This document shows, piece after piece, positions 7,235 to 14,984 of a stretch of 64,000 nucleotides of DNA. Both the position numbers and the translations under genes were made by a program. Every line of letters starts with the position of its first letter. The stretch's first letter is position 1. Under the pieces are notes generated by a model that had not been told where the DNA came from, made no database searches, and was given only the letters and a program-made list of their open reading frames with translations. Source of the stretch: Variovorax sp. JS1663 (GTDB lineage Bacteria > Pseudomonadota > Gammaproteobacteria > Burkholderiales > Burkholderiaceae_C); the NCBI RefSeq assembly GCF_002157355.1, contig NZ_LYMK01000019.1, forward strand, positions 1 through 64,000, given 5' to 3'.

Positions 7235-8359
7235 ATGTCCACTCTCGAACATGCACCCGCATCCAGCTTTCTCTTCTACACGGGCAACGGATCCGACAAG
7301 GTGTACCAGGCACACCTGCGGCAAAAGGACGCGGGCTGGGTGGTCGACTATGGAAACGGCCCGCGCGGCGGCACCCTGCGCACCGGCACCAAGACGGCAA
7401 CGCCCCTCGCCTACAAAGCGGCCAGGAAGATCTACGACAAGCTGGTGCGCGAGAAGACCTCGGGAGGCTACACCCCGGACCAGTCGGGCACGCTCTACAC
7501 CGCGAGCGACCTCGCGGGGCGCAAGAGCGGCGAGCTGCCGCAGCTGCCCACGGCGATCACCGAGGACCAGGCCGAGCTGCTCATGCGCGACACGAACTGG
7601 GGTCTGCAGCAGAAGGCCGATGGCGAGAACCGCATCCTGATCTTGGAGGGCACCACGGTGCGCGGCACCAACCGGCGCGGCCTCTTCGTCGACATCCCCC
7701 AGAACTGGAGCGAACTCTACTCGGACGGCCGCACCGTCATCGCCGGCGAGCACGTCGGCGACCGCTTCATGGCCTTCGACTTGCTCGAGTCCAAGGGCCA
7801 GGACTTCCGGGGCCGCCCGTTCCTCACCCGCTTCAACCACCTCGAACAGATCGCCAGCGCCATCCCATGGATGGAAGTGCTCGAACTGAGCGTCGCCACG
7901 GAGGACAAGCGCCGCCGCGCCGCCGAGATCCTCGCGTCGAACGGCGAAGGCTTCGTCTTCAAGCGGCTGGAGGCCCCCTTCGAAGCCGGCCGCAGCGAGG
8001 ACAGCCTGAAGTTCAAGTTCACCGAGACGGCTACATGCCTGGTGCTGCGCCAGAACGCCCAGCGCTCGGTCGCGGTGGGACTGCGCGACGACACCGGCGC
8101 CATGGTCGACCTGGGCAACGTGACGATCCCGCCGAGCGAGGCCATGCCCGCCGTGGGCAGCCTGGTCGAAGTGCGATACCTCTACCGCTTCAACGAAGGC
8201 AAACTCGAGCAGCCGGTCTTCAAGATGCCGCGCCCGGACATGACCGAGGACGCGGCGGTGCTCTCGCAGGTGACGCGGATCAAGGTGCGAGGTGACGAAC
8301 GTTCAGAGAGCGGGGACGAGGAAGCCGAGGAATGCCTCGAGGATCGTCCTCGCTGCTGA
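7235..8359 (+). CDS. WGR-domain ATP-dependent DNA ligase-like protein
   Basis: 374 residues. Residues about 10-80 form a WGR domain, the DNA-end-reading module of PARPs (GWVVDYGNGPRGGTLRTG). Residues about 105-262 carry the covalent nucleotidyltransferase motifs: motif I QKADGENR with K127 as the adenylated lysine, motif III GEHVGDRFMAFDLL (E172, F181), motif IV EGFVFK (E238, K243) and motif V LKFKF. Residues about 265-335 look like an OB fold. Predicted activity is ATP-dependent joining of nucleic-acid ends. Start ATG 7235 is chosen because the WGR domain begins directly after it. Confidence 0.8.
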   Translation: MSTLEHAPASSFLFYTGNGSDKVYQAHLRQKDAGWVVDYGNGPRGGTLRTGTKTATPLAYKAARKIYDKLVREKTSGGYTPDQSGTLYTASDLAGRKSGELPQLPTAITEDQAELLMRDTNWGLQQKADGENRILILEGTTVRGTNRRGLFVDIPQNWSELYSDGRTVIAGEHVGDRFMAFDLLESKGQDFRGRPFLTRFNHLEQIASAIPWMEVLELSVATEDKRRRAAEILASNGEGFVFKRLEAPFEAGRSEDSLKFKFTETATCLVLRQNAQRSVAVGLRDDTGAMVDLGNVTIPPSEAMPAVGSLVEVRYLYRFNEGKLEQPVFKMPRPDMTEDAAVLSQVTRIKVRGDERSESGDEEAEECLEDRPRC

Positions 8360-8654
8360 TCCAGATCAGGGGCGGCGCCGCCCGCCTGGTGGTATCGACC
8401 GTTGGCGGACACCCTTTCCGCGCGGCGCAGCAACGAAAAGTCAAGGCCCTCTTTTCCCCGTGCCCGGTGGACAGCTCTGTGGACAAGTCCATGAGCAACC
8501 ACTCGGAACCGCATCTAGCGTGGTTTCCCTTGGGGTGCTCACAGAATAGGCAGTCAGGGACTTTTTTTCTAGGACTCGTCGCCGGTTCCTCACGGCACCT
8601 GCCACGGGTTCTCAGATTCGTCGATCCCCCGGAATTACCGCGTTTCGCTTTCAC

Positions 8655-9134
8655 TCACCTCACCTGCCCGGAAAGCCGGTCCATCAAGCGCCGCATCTCC
8701 AGCAGACCAGCCTCCTCCTCGAGCCCGTCGTCGGCCACCTCCCCGCCGATCCAGCTGCGCTCGAAGATGACCTTGATCCAGTCCTCGCCGAACCCCTTGA
8801 AGAGCGGGAGATTGCGCACCATGGGATGCGCCAGCATCGTGCTCACGAACTCCCGCGGCCGCTGGCGCAGGAACGGACGCACCGTGAGCTGGCGCGGCAG
8901 CGGGACGCCGGCGGGATGCGAGATCCCGGTCGTCAGGTCCGTCCGCATGGTCATGGCCACCAGGTGGCCGAACTCGGGAAACGGGCACACCGGCTTCGCA
9001 TCGAAGTTGAAAGACAGGTAGGCGAGGTTCCACGCCTCCAGGTCGTGCTTGAGCGCCGGGAGCGTGCTGGGCCCGCGAAACTCACCGTCGACGAACCGCC
9101 CGTAGTCCTCGATCGGCTTGGCTGAATATCTCAC
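8655..9134 (-). CDS. hypothetical protein, GTG start
   Basis: 159 residues. The GTG at 9134 is preceded on the minus strand by a strong AGGAGGAAGG ribosome-binding sequence 7 bases upstream, which fixes the start. The protein has a central PFPEFGHLVAMTMR segment and a C-terminal acidic helix (DGLEEEAGLLEMRRLMD). No signal peptide, membrane helix or known family recognised. It points toward the ligase gene, leaving about 295 bases (8360-8654) in which I see no gene. Confidence 0.65.
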   Translation of the reverse strand: MRYSAKPIEDYGRFVDGEFRGPSTLPALKHDLEAWNLAYLSFNFDAKPVCPFPEFGHLVAMTMRTDLTTGISHPAGVPLPRQLTVRPFLRQRPREFVSTMLAHPMVRNLPLFKGFGEDWIKVIFERSWIGGEVADDGLEEEAGLLEMRRLMDRLSGQVR

Positions 9135-9403
9135 TCGAACGCCTTCCTCCTGGGCGCCGAGCCTACCAAACCGCGCGTCGCCTCATCGGGGCGCCCCGGC
9201 CGGCCCGTTGATTGATGCGCCAAGGCTTGTTCCGGCGAGGCTGTTGCGCCAGAGAAACAGCTTCCGGGGAGAGAGATCTTCGAGCCTACAGAGGAAAGAG
9301 CGAAGACGTGATTCCCCGAACCTCTTCTGTTCCGCTACGATACTCTAATGCGAACGAAAGAGGCGAGCAAATCCGCCAGACATCGGGCATTCGAAGGACT
9401 TTC

Positions 9404-9847
9404 ATGACACCCACCAGCCTCGATCTCTTCAGCGAGCCCGAAACCGCCAGCGCGCCAGCCCCCAAGGCCGGCATGCCCACTTCGATCACAGCGACCAGCA
9501 CGGGCATGCCTCCCGAATGGGGCCCCTACGCCCTCGACATTGTCTTCGCAGACCGCAAGCAGTATCGCAAGGCCCGCCTCTCGCCAGCCGCATCCGCCGA
9601 GCTGGTGCGCGCGCTCTGGACCTACGCACATGCCCGCCATGAGTCACTGATGTCCCGGCGCGCCGCCGACAGCTCGGTTCTACTCGGGAGCCGCTCTCGG
9701 AAAGACGAATTGAACGAGGCGATGCGTATCATCGAAAGCCACTGCATCGTGGGGGAAGACATTCCTCCCGCACGCGAGTTCGGCCCCCAGTTCGATCTTC
9801 GGCACCTCGCCGGCGAATCGCCCTTCCCGGTCGCTGAGACGCCGTGA
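9404..9847 (+). CDS. hypothetical protein next to the TnpB element
   Basis: 147 residues from ATG 9404, supported by GAAGGA 5 bases upstream; the frame opens earlier, at 9212, without a better start. The first 35 residues are low-complexity (Ala/Pro/Thr-rich). The remainder is helical, with FADRKQYRKARLSPAASAEL and RSRKDELNEAMRIIESHC. No family recognised. The stop lies about 13 bases before the left-end hairpin of the TnpB element, so the element may sit close to or within the original downstream gene. Confidence 0.6.
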   Translation: MTPTSLDLFSEPETASAPAPKAGMPTSITATSTGMPPEWGPYALDIVFADRKQYRKARLSPAASAELVRALWTYAHARHESLMSRRAADSSVLLGSRSRKDELNEAMRIIESHCIVGEDIPPAREFGPQFDLRHLAGESPFPVAETP

Positions 9848-9863
9848 CCAGAATGCGCGTCAA

Positions 9864-9911
9864 CCCCGCCCTTCAGGGCGGGGAAGGAAAGCGTGGACGC
9901 CGCAGGCGTCC
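9864..9911 (+). repeat. left-end hairpins of the TnpB element
   Basis: Two consecutive perfect stem-loops: an 8-bp stem with TTCA loop at 9864-9883, and a 7-bp stem GGACGCC/GGCGTCC with GCA loop at 9895-9911. An outer GGAAGG/CCTTCC pairing could enclose the second. The first is nearly identical to the right-end hairpin at 11325-11344. Confidence 0.75.
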
Positions 9912-10019
9912 CTTCCTGTACGGCGCTGCTCAGTCTGCAATGGAGTCGCGGGAATTTCTAAGCGATCTGTCTTCGCGACCTTGCGCGTAGCGCTGACGCC
10001 TCTCCATACTGTTCCTCAC

Positions 10020-11300
10020 ATGTCCATCGATTCGGCCCTCCGCGCCTACCGCTTCCAGCTCCGTCCGCGCCCCGCGCAGGAGAGACAGCTGGCCCGCTAC
10101 GCGGGCATGCTGCGCTGGCTCTGGAATCGAGCTCTCGCCGAACAGCAGGCACGCCGCGAGCGCGGCGAGCCCTACGCGAACTACGTGGCTATGGCCAAGT
10201 GGCTCACGGCCTGGCGCAACGCGCCAGAGACGCAGTGGCTGGCCGATGGCCCTGTGCATCCCCAGCAGCAGGTCTTGAAGCGCTTGGACGCAACATTCCA
10301 GACTTTCTTCGCGAATATGAAGGCGGGCAAGAAGCCTGGCTACCCCCGCTTTAAGAAGCGGGGCGAGGAGCCGGGCATTCGATTTCCGGACAACAAGCAG
10401 TTCAAGCTGGAGGCGGCCAACGGCCGCCTTCAGTTGCCGAAGCTCGGCTGGGTGCGCATGCGGATGAGCCGGACGGTCGAAGGTGATCTGCGCAACGCCA
10501 GCATCACCCGCGAGGGAGACCGCTGGTACGTGGCAATCCAGACGCTGCAGCCCGCCGTCCTTCCGGCCGCCGACGTTGCGCCGACGCTCGGCATCGACGT
10601 GGGCGTCACGAACTTCGCGGGCCTCTCGGATGAACGGCTGATCGCGTCTCTGGCGGCGCTGGCCGCACAGCAGCGGCGCCTCGCGCGCTACCAGCGCAGC
10701 GTAAGCCGCAAGCAAAAGGCTTCATGCAATCGCAAGAAGGCCATCGTGAAGCTGCGCGCGCTGCACAGGCGCATCGCGCAGCAGCGCAGCGACTGGCTGC
10801 ACAAGCTCACGAGTGGCCTGGCGGCCGAGCATCCTGTGATCGCGATCGAGGACCTGCGCGTTGTGGCGATGAGTGCCTCGGCCCGCGGTAGCGCGGACAG
10901 GCCGGGGCGCAACGTGCGCCAGAAGGCCGGCCTCAATCGCTCGATCCTTGACGCTGCGTGGGGCGAGTTCAGGCGCCAGCTCGAGTACAAACTCGCCGCC
11001 GTCGGCGGCCAGCTGGTGGACGTGAATCCGGCCTATACCAGCCGCACCTGCCGCATCTGCGGCCACGAGTCGGCCGACAACCGGAAGACGCAAAGCGTCT
11101 TCGCCTGCGTGGCCTGCGGCCACACCGAACATGCGGACATCAACGCCGCAAGGAACATTCTGGCCGCGGGGCACGCGGTCTGGGCTTCGACACTGAAGCC
11201 CGATGCCTGTGGAGGGGTGGTCAGACGCGCGGCGTCCGCAAGGACGAAGCGCGCAGCCCCGGCGAAGCAGGAACCCTCCGAAGGAGTAACCTGTGCGTAA
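10020..11300 (+). CDS. tnpB: TnpB RNA-guided endonuclease
   Basis: 426 residues from ATG 10020. The first part is the OrfB helix-turn-helix/WED-REC region (YRFQLRPRPAQERQLARYAG). The RuvC-like nuclease has all three acidic residues: D193 (GIDVGVTN), E277 (IAIEDL) and D373 (HADINAARN). The zinc ribbon CRIC...CVAC (C344, C347, C363, C366) is intact. TnpB proteins use an omega RNA from the element's right end to cut matching DNA beside a target-adjacent motif (family knowledge). No frame damage is seen, so it is probably functional. It is an orphan without tnpA. Confidence 0.93.
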   Translation: MSIDSALRAYRFQLRPRPAQERQLARYAGMLRWLWNRALAEQQARRERGEPYANYVAMAKWLTAWRNAPETQWLADGPVHPQQQVLKRLDATFQTFFANMKAGKKPGYPRFKKRGEEPGIRFPDNKQFKLEAANGRLQLPKLGWVRMRMSRTVEGDLRNASITREGDRWYVAIQTLQPAVLPAADVAPTLGIDVGVTNFAGLSDERLIASLAALAAQQRRLARYQRSVSRKQKASCNRKKAIVKLRALHRRIAQQRSDWLHKLTSGLAAEHPVIAIEDLRVVAMSASARGSADRPGRNVRQKAGLNRSILDAAWGEFRRQLEYKLAAVGGQLVDVNPAYTSRTCRICGHESADNRKTQSVFACVACGHTEHADINAARNILAAGHAVWASTLKPDACGGVVRRAASARTKRAAPAKQEPSEGVTCA

Positions 11301-11374
11301 GGCCCAGGTCACGTCAGCAGGAATCCCCGTCCTTCAGGGCGGGGAGGATGTCAACGATCTCCACATGGACAACG
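11180..11374 (+). ncRNA. predicted omega (reRNA) scaffold and guide
   Basis: In this family the guide RNA overlaps the 3' end of tnpB and runs through the right end. Here the right end has the stem CCCCGTCC/GGGCGGGG (one G-U pair) at 11325-11344 and the conserved GAGGATGTCAA. The guide would be the roughly 16-20 bases from 11355 onward, immediately outside the element. The 5' limit is a guess; structure and processing were not computed. Confidence 0.45.
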
Positions 11375-11964
11375 ACGACGATCCGGACGAGACGCTCGAA
11401 GTGCTCTCGCGGATCAACTTCAACGGCATGGGCTGGATCGCCAAGCTCACGGCCAACGAGCGGGTCGAGCTGCTGAAGCGATTCGCCGCCCTCCCCTATG
11501 CCATGGAAGTCGAGAGCACTCGCGGCTGCGTTGCCGTGCTTCACGGCGAGGTGCCCCGCGGCATGGACTGGGAGGACTTCGTCGCAGGCCTGGAGCATGG
11601 CGATGCTGACGTTCTGGAATCGTGCCTGCGCGGCCGCGAGCGCCTGAAGCGCGGTGACTCGCGGGGCGTTCCTGGCATCGGCCGGATCTTCGCTGGCCAC
11701 ACACCGCAGCCAGCAGCAAGCAGCAGCAGCAGGCAGTTCGGGGGCGCCGCGCGCCTGGGAAACTGCTACGCGACCGACAGCGGGGCCGTCTTCGCCGAGC
11801 TGTCGAATCGACGAGGCGCGGCGCTCACGATGGCCAACATGGCCTTCCAGACCGGCTCTCTCACGAGCCCTCGCGAGGAAGGCCGGGTCCGACTGCACGA
11901 CCAGACCGCGGACGCGCCTCTTGGGGCTTATGCCGAGGCCGAGCAGACAGCGCCGCGCGGCTAG
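11367..11964 (+). pseudogene. 3' part of a PPP-type serine/threonine phosphatase
   Basis: The encoded sequence has the C-terminal half of a lambda/PrpA-type protein phosphatase: a LHGEVPRG segment (usual HAEYP-like metal-ligand motif), a CLRGRERL segment (usual WNRER), GRIFAGHTPQP (metal-ligand GHTP) and GNCYATDSGAVFAEL. The N-terminal motifs GDxHG, GDxxDRG and GNHD should lie before about 11400 but are absent; that DNA is the TnpB right end instead. The fragment is therefore truncated at its 5' side by the element or an associated deletion. ATG 11367 or 11433 could still start a protein lacking half its metal site. A short AGC-rich run (11702-11733) lies between the motifs. Confidence 0.7.
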
Positions 11965-12252
11965 CGCTCCACACGCCCGGCATTTCCCGCCGATAGATCC
12001 TGGCGGGCAGTCGCGGGCCGCTCGCAGTTCATCTGCAGCGACGCATGCGCGGTGAGGATCGGCCTCAAGCCAAGAGCTGCTGCGGCTCATTGACAACAAG
12101 CCCGACGCTCTCAACAGCGTCAAAGTAGTACCTACTTGATACGTGCCCTGGCACATATCGATGGCTCGCGCGGTTTTTTTTGCGCGTTGCTCTAGCGCGA
12201 ATTGAGTCCGCATCGATACTATGAATTGTCATTAAATCACTCGGAAGCATTC

Positions 12253-13431
12253 ATGCAGAAAAAGGTTCTCTCTCCGATCGCTCTGGCCCTGGTCACCCTC
12301 GCCCTGGTGGGCTGCGGCGGCGGCGGTGGTGGAGGCGGTGGTGGTGGATTCCTGCCGATCGCCGCGGCCCCAGCTCCTGCGCCGGCACCCGCGCCAGCGG
12401 CGCCGGCACCGGCACCCGCAGCCGATCCGGCTCCGGAGCTTCCGGCCGCCCCCCCGCCGCCCACCTCTGGCGATTCGACGCTCGTGACGAGCATCAATGC
12501 CGCTACCTACACGGCCGGCTCGGAGGAGTTGGCAGCCTTCGCCAAACTCAACGCTGAGCGTCAGAACTGCGGCTTCGGTCTTCTGCAGCAGAGCACTCCG
12601 TTGGACACGGCCGCCTCCGGTCATGCGAACTACCTGCTTCGCAACAACAAGGCCGGCCACTTCCAGGACCCGAGCGATCCGTTCTTCACCGGCAACAACG
12701 CGCTTGACCGCGCCAATGCTGCGGGCTATTCAACGTTGCTCGTTCTCGACGACAACGCGGACATCACCGGCGGCGGCGCCAACCTGATCACAGGCCTCGG
12801 CGTGCAAGCTCTTCGCGGGCTGCTGAGTGCTCCCTACCATGCTCTCAGCCTCCTGAGCCCCGAATTGGACATCGGCATCTCGATCAAGAGCAGCGACGCC
12901 ACGGGTACCACCGGTACCTTCGGCCCACGTTCGATCCACCAATTCAATCTGGGCCTCGCGCAGGGGGCTGCGTCGCAAAAGCCGAGCAGCGCGGCGGTCC
13001 AGACGTACCCGTGCGACGGAACGATCGGCACGGCGCACACGCTCAGGAACGAGACTCCAAACCCGATCCCGGGTCGCGATCTGAATGCCAACCCCATCGG
13101 ACAGCCGATCCTGATCGCAGTTCGTCCGGGTCAGGGCATCGCCATCTCGAGCGCCTCGATGAAGGCGAAGGTCAGCGGCACGGTCGTGGCCCTGCGCCCC
13201 GTCATGACGAAGGCAAACGACGCCAACGGCATGCTGAACCCGAGCCAAGCCGTTCTGATGCCCGATGCGCCGCTGAGCCCCAACACCGAGTACGAAGTGA
13301 GCATCGTCGGCAACAACACCACGCTGACTTTTGACGGCACCAACTGGGTGAGCACCGGCACCAACCCCGCGATCACGACCAACTCGACCGGTGCCTTCAC
13401 CAAGACGTTCTCGTTCACCACGGGCAGTTAA
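12253..13431 (+). CDS. lipoprotein with CAP/SCP domain
   Basis: 392 residues. A lipoprotein signal with lipobox LVGC (lipidated Cys21) is followed by a run of 10 glycines and an Ala-Pro repeat linker to about residue 70. A CAP (SCP/PR1) domain at about 85-250 is indicated by LAAFAKLNAERQNCG and by HANYLLRNNKAGHFQD. The C-terminal part (PDAPLSPNTEYEVSIVG) resembles a bacterial Ig-like strand pattern. It is exported and probably outer-membrane anchored. Start ATG 12253 has GGAAG 7 bases upstream. The role is unknown; bacterial CAP proteins have varied functions. Confidence 0.8.
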   Translation: MQKKVLSPIALALVTLALVGCGGGGGGGGGGGFLPIAAAPAPAPAPAPAAPAPAPAADPAPELPAAPPPPTSGDSTLVTSINAATYTAGSEELAAFAKLNAERQNCGFGLLQQSTPLDTAASGHANYLLRNNKAGHFQDPSDPFFTGNNALDRANAAGYSTLLVLDDNADITGGGANLITGLGVQALRGLLSAPYHALSLLSPELDIGISIKSSDATGTTGTFGPRSIHQFNLGLAQGAASQKPSSAAVQTYPCDGTIGTAHTLRNETPNPIPGRDLNANPIGQPILIAVRPGQGIAISSASMKAKVSGTVVALRPVMTKANDANGMLNPSQAVLMPDAPLSPNTEYEVSIVGNNTTLTFDGTNWVSTGTNPAITTNSTGAFTKTFSFTTGS

Positions 13432-13456
13432 GCTCTCGCACTAGCCGCTCAGCGCT

Positions 13457-13499
13457 GCGCCATCTCCAGGAGGGTCTCGTGCCCTCTTGCAGATGGCGC
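13457..13499 (+). terminator. stem-loop after the CAP lipoprotein gene
   Basis: GCGCCATCT (13457-13465) pairs with AGATGGCGC (13491-13499), with a possible inner GAGGG/CCCTC stem. It follows the lipoprotein stop by 25 bases and is followed by GTTTCATT. It may terminate transcription or act as a leader structure for the regulator starting at 13517. Confidence 0.5.
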
Positions 13500-13516
13500 G
13501 TTTCATTGGAGAGAAG

Positions 13517-14134
13517 ATGATCAGTGTGGGAATCCTAGATCGCAGGCCTATCGTTCGCGCGGGGCTCGAGCTGTTCCTGGCCGGGCTTCCGGATCTACGC
13601 TTTGCCGGACATACGGGCGACCCAGGAAAAGTGGTGAGCCTTGTGCGGACAGAGGATGTGCGGGTGCTCATCTGTTCCCTGTCGCATGCGGTCGACGTCC
13701 TCAGGGAGACTCGCGAGCATTGCTCGGAGCTGGCTGTCCTGGTGCTCTCGGATGTACCCCCAGACGAACTGGTCGTGCAGGCAATTCGCTCGGGCGCCAA
13801 AGGGCACCTTCAGGCCGATGCGCGGCGGGCGGAGTTTCTGGATGCGTTTCGCGCGGTTGCCACGGGCCGCACCCACCTCTCGGCATCCCTGGCGGAGCAG
13901 CTCATCGACAAGAGGGAAGGGCCGGCCAAGGCCCCGCATGAGACTCTGTCGGAACGCGAGTTCCAAGTGTTCATGAAGCTCGCTCAGGGGAGCTCCGCCG
14001 TCGAAATCGCGAAGTCACCGGCCCTCAGCGCCAAAACTGTTGCGACCTATCGCTCTCGCGTCCTTGAGAAGATGCAGTTGACCAGCAACAGTGACCTCAC
14101 CTACTACGCCATGAAGAATCGCCTCATGGCTTGA
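13517..14134 (+). CDS. NarL/LuxR-family response regulator with degenerate receiver
   Basis: 205 residues from ATG 13517, with a GGAGAGAAG ribosome-binding sequence. The receiver-like domain (1-120) keeps an acidic D8, S78 and K95 (SGAKGHL), but the phosphoacceptor position reads LICSLS, giving serine at about residue 54 instead of Asp. A LuxR-type helix-turn-helix occupies about 140-205 (LSEREFQVFMKLAQG, then SAKTVATYRSRVLEKM). It is probably a phosphorylation-independent transcription regulator. No histidine kinase lies adjacent, which fits an orphan or atypical regulator. Confidence 0.85.
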   Translation: MISVGILDRRPIVRAGLELFLAGLPDLRFAGHTGDPGKVVSLVRTEDVRVLICSLSHAVDVLRETREHCSELAVLVLSDVPPDELVVQAIRSGAKGHLQADARRAEFLDAFRAVATGRTHLSASLAEQLIDKREGPAKAPHETLSEREFQVFMKLAQGSSAVEIAKSPALSAKTVATYRSRVLEKMQLTSNSDLTYYAMKNRLMA

Positions 14135-14146
14135 GCTGGACGCACC

Positions 14147-14182
14147 CAAGAAGAAAGCCGCCTCAGGGCGGCTTTCTTCTTG
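14147..14182. terminator. bidirectional terminator with 16-bp perfect stem
   Basis: CAAGAAGAAAGCCGCC (14147-14162) pairs perfectly with GGCGGCTTTCTTCTTG (14167-14182) around a TCAG loop. It lies between converging genes (stop at 14134 on plus, stop at 14236 on minus) and is pyrimidine-rich at the 3' side in both directions. Confidence 0.85.
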
Positions 14183-14235
14183 GCCGGAGCCAGAATGCTA
14201 GATCGCGGCCGCCCGGCGTGTCGCGTAGATCCGCT

Positions 14236-14697
14236 CTACCAAGGACGCGGATTCACCGCCTGACAGAACGCAATCCATTGAATCCCACCCAACGCAAGGG
14301 CACAGTCCGAAATGCCCAGGTTCCACGCCGCATCCACGCGCCCGGCGACCGCATTCGCCGTAGCCTGGGCGTTGTTTGCTCGGTTCCACGCGTCAGCAGC
14401 GGTGTTGCTGGCGTAGTTCGCAACGTCCCCAGCCCAGTTGGCTGTGGCCTGGGCGTTGTTGCCGACTTGGGTCGCATAGTTGGCCTGGTTGTTCGCCACC
14501 GTGGCCGTCCACTGCGCGTTATTGATGCCGGCGTTCAGGTTGGCCACGATCTGATTGATCGGGGCGGCTGTCACCTGTCGGCCGGCGGTCGAGTTCGCCA
14601 CCTGGAAGGTCTGCGCGGCGGCAGGAAGGGCAGCGCAAACAACCACGCCTGCGGCCAGCAGATGGAGGGATCGCGCAACAATCCGCAAGTTGAACAT
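14236..14697 (-). CDS. small secreted Asn/Ala-rich repeat protein
   Basis: 153 residues from ATG 14697, with GAAGG upstream. Residues 1-32 form a signal peptide ending ALPAAAQ. The mature part is rich in Asn, Ala, Gln and Thr, with imperfect heptad-like repeats (NNQANYATQVGNNAQATANW, ANNAQATANAVAGRV), suggesting an elongated helical or coiled periplasmic or surface protein. Two cysteines occur near the C-terminus (ISDCALAL, AFCQAV) and could form a disulfide. No family recognised. A strong inverted repeat lies 13 bases upstream of the start. Confidence 0.7.
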   Translation of the reverse strand: MFNLRIVARSLHLLAAGVVVCAALPAAAQTFQVANSTAGRQVTAAPINQIVANLNAGINNAQWTATVANNQANYATQVGNNAQATANWAGDVANYASNTAADAWNRANNAQATANAVAGRVDAAWNLGISDCALALGGIQWIAFCQAVNPRPW

Positions 14698-14709
14698 TGG
14701 AAATCCTTC

Positions 14710-14738
14710 GCCCAAAAAATGCAGCGTATTTTTTGGGC
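14710..14738. promoter_or_regulatory. 11-bp perfect inverted repeat in the leader of the secreted protein
   Basis: GCCCAAAAAAT (14710-14720) and ATTTTTTGGGC (14728-14738) are exact complements around a 7-base loop. It sits 13-41 bases upstream of the secreted repeat protein's ATG. It could be an operator or an RNA hairpin that affects ribosome access or transcript stability. Confidence 0.55.
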
Positions 14739-14984
14739 CAATCGAAAAGGCCAGACATTGTCTGCAGCGCACTATGTACACGAAGTGTAACTCTTTTGAT
14801 GCTATGCGCCACGGGAGATGGATTTTTTCCAGAGGAATTGGACGTAGGTTTCCGAAAGATGTGGTCAATTTTGACTAAGAACTGCGCAGCTGGCCTGCTA
14901 CAACGCAGCCCCCTTCCCCCGAATACCTGCTGCGCCCTCCTGCTGTTGCCGCCCTCTCGACCTTGCGACCGAACGCGCGCCCAC

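Larger units (their letters stand above)
9861..11354 (+). mobile_element. IS1341-type element (IS200/IS605 family, tnpB only)
   Basis: About 1.5 kb with an intact tnpB and subterminal hairpins at both ends. The left-end stem is CCCCGCCC-TTCA-GGGCGGGG at 9864-9883. The right-end stem is CCCCGTCC-TTCA-GGGCGGGG at 11325-11344, followed by GAGGATGTCAA. TCAA precedes the left hairpin (9860-9863) and ends the right side (11351-11354), as expected for IS200/605-type ends without inverted repeats or target duplication. No tnpA (Y1 transposase) gene lies nearby, so mobility would need one in trans. The exact left boundary is inferred. Confidence 0.7.

Noticed and set aside
1..9850. A complete prophage or plasmid backbone
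   Set aside because: No capsid, terminase, tail, replication, partition or conjugation genes are recognisable; only scattered mobile-type genes.
11702..11733. AGC-rich run considered as a microsatellite or CRISPR-like repeat
   Set aside because: It is a short imperfect run encoding Ala/Ser within the phosphatase fragment; there is no spacer-repeat structure. No CRISPR array was seen in the window.
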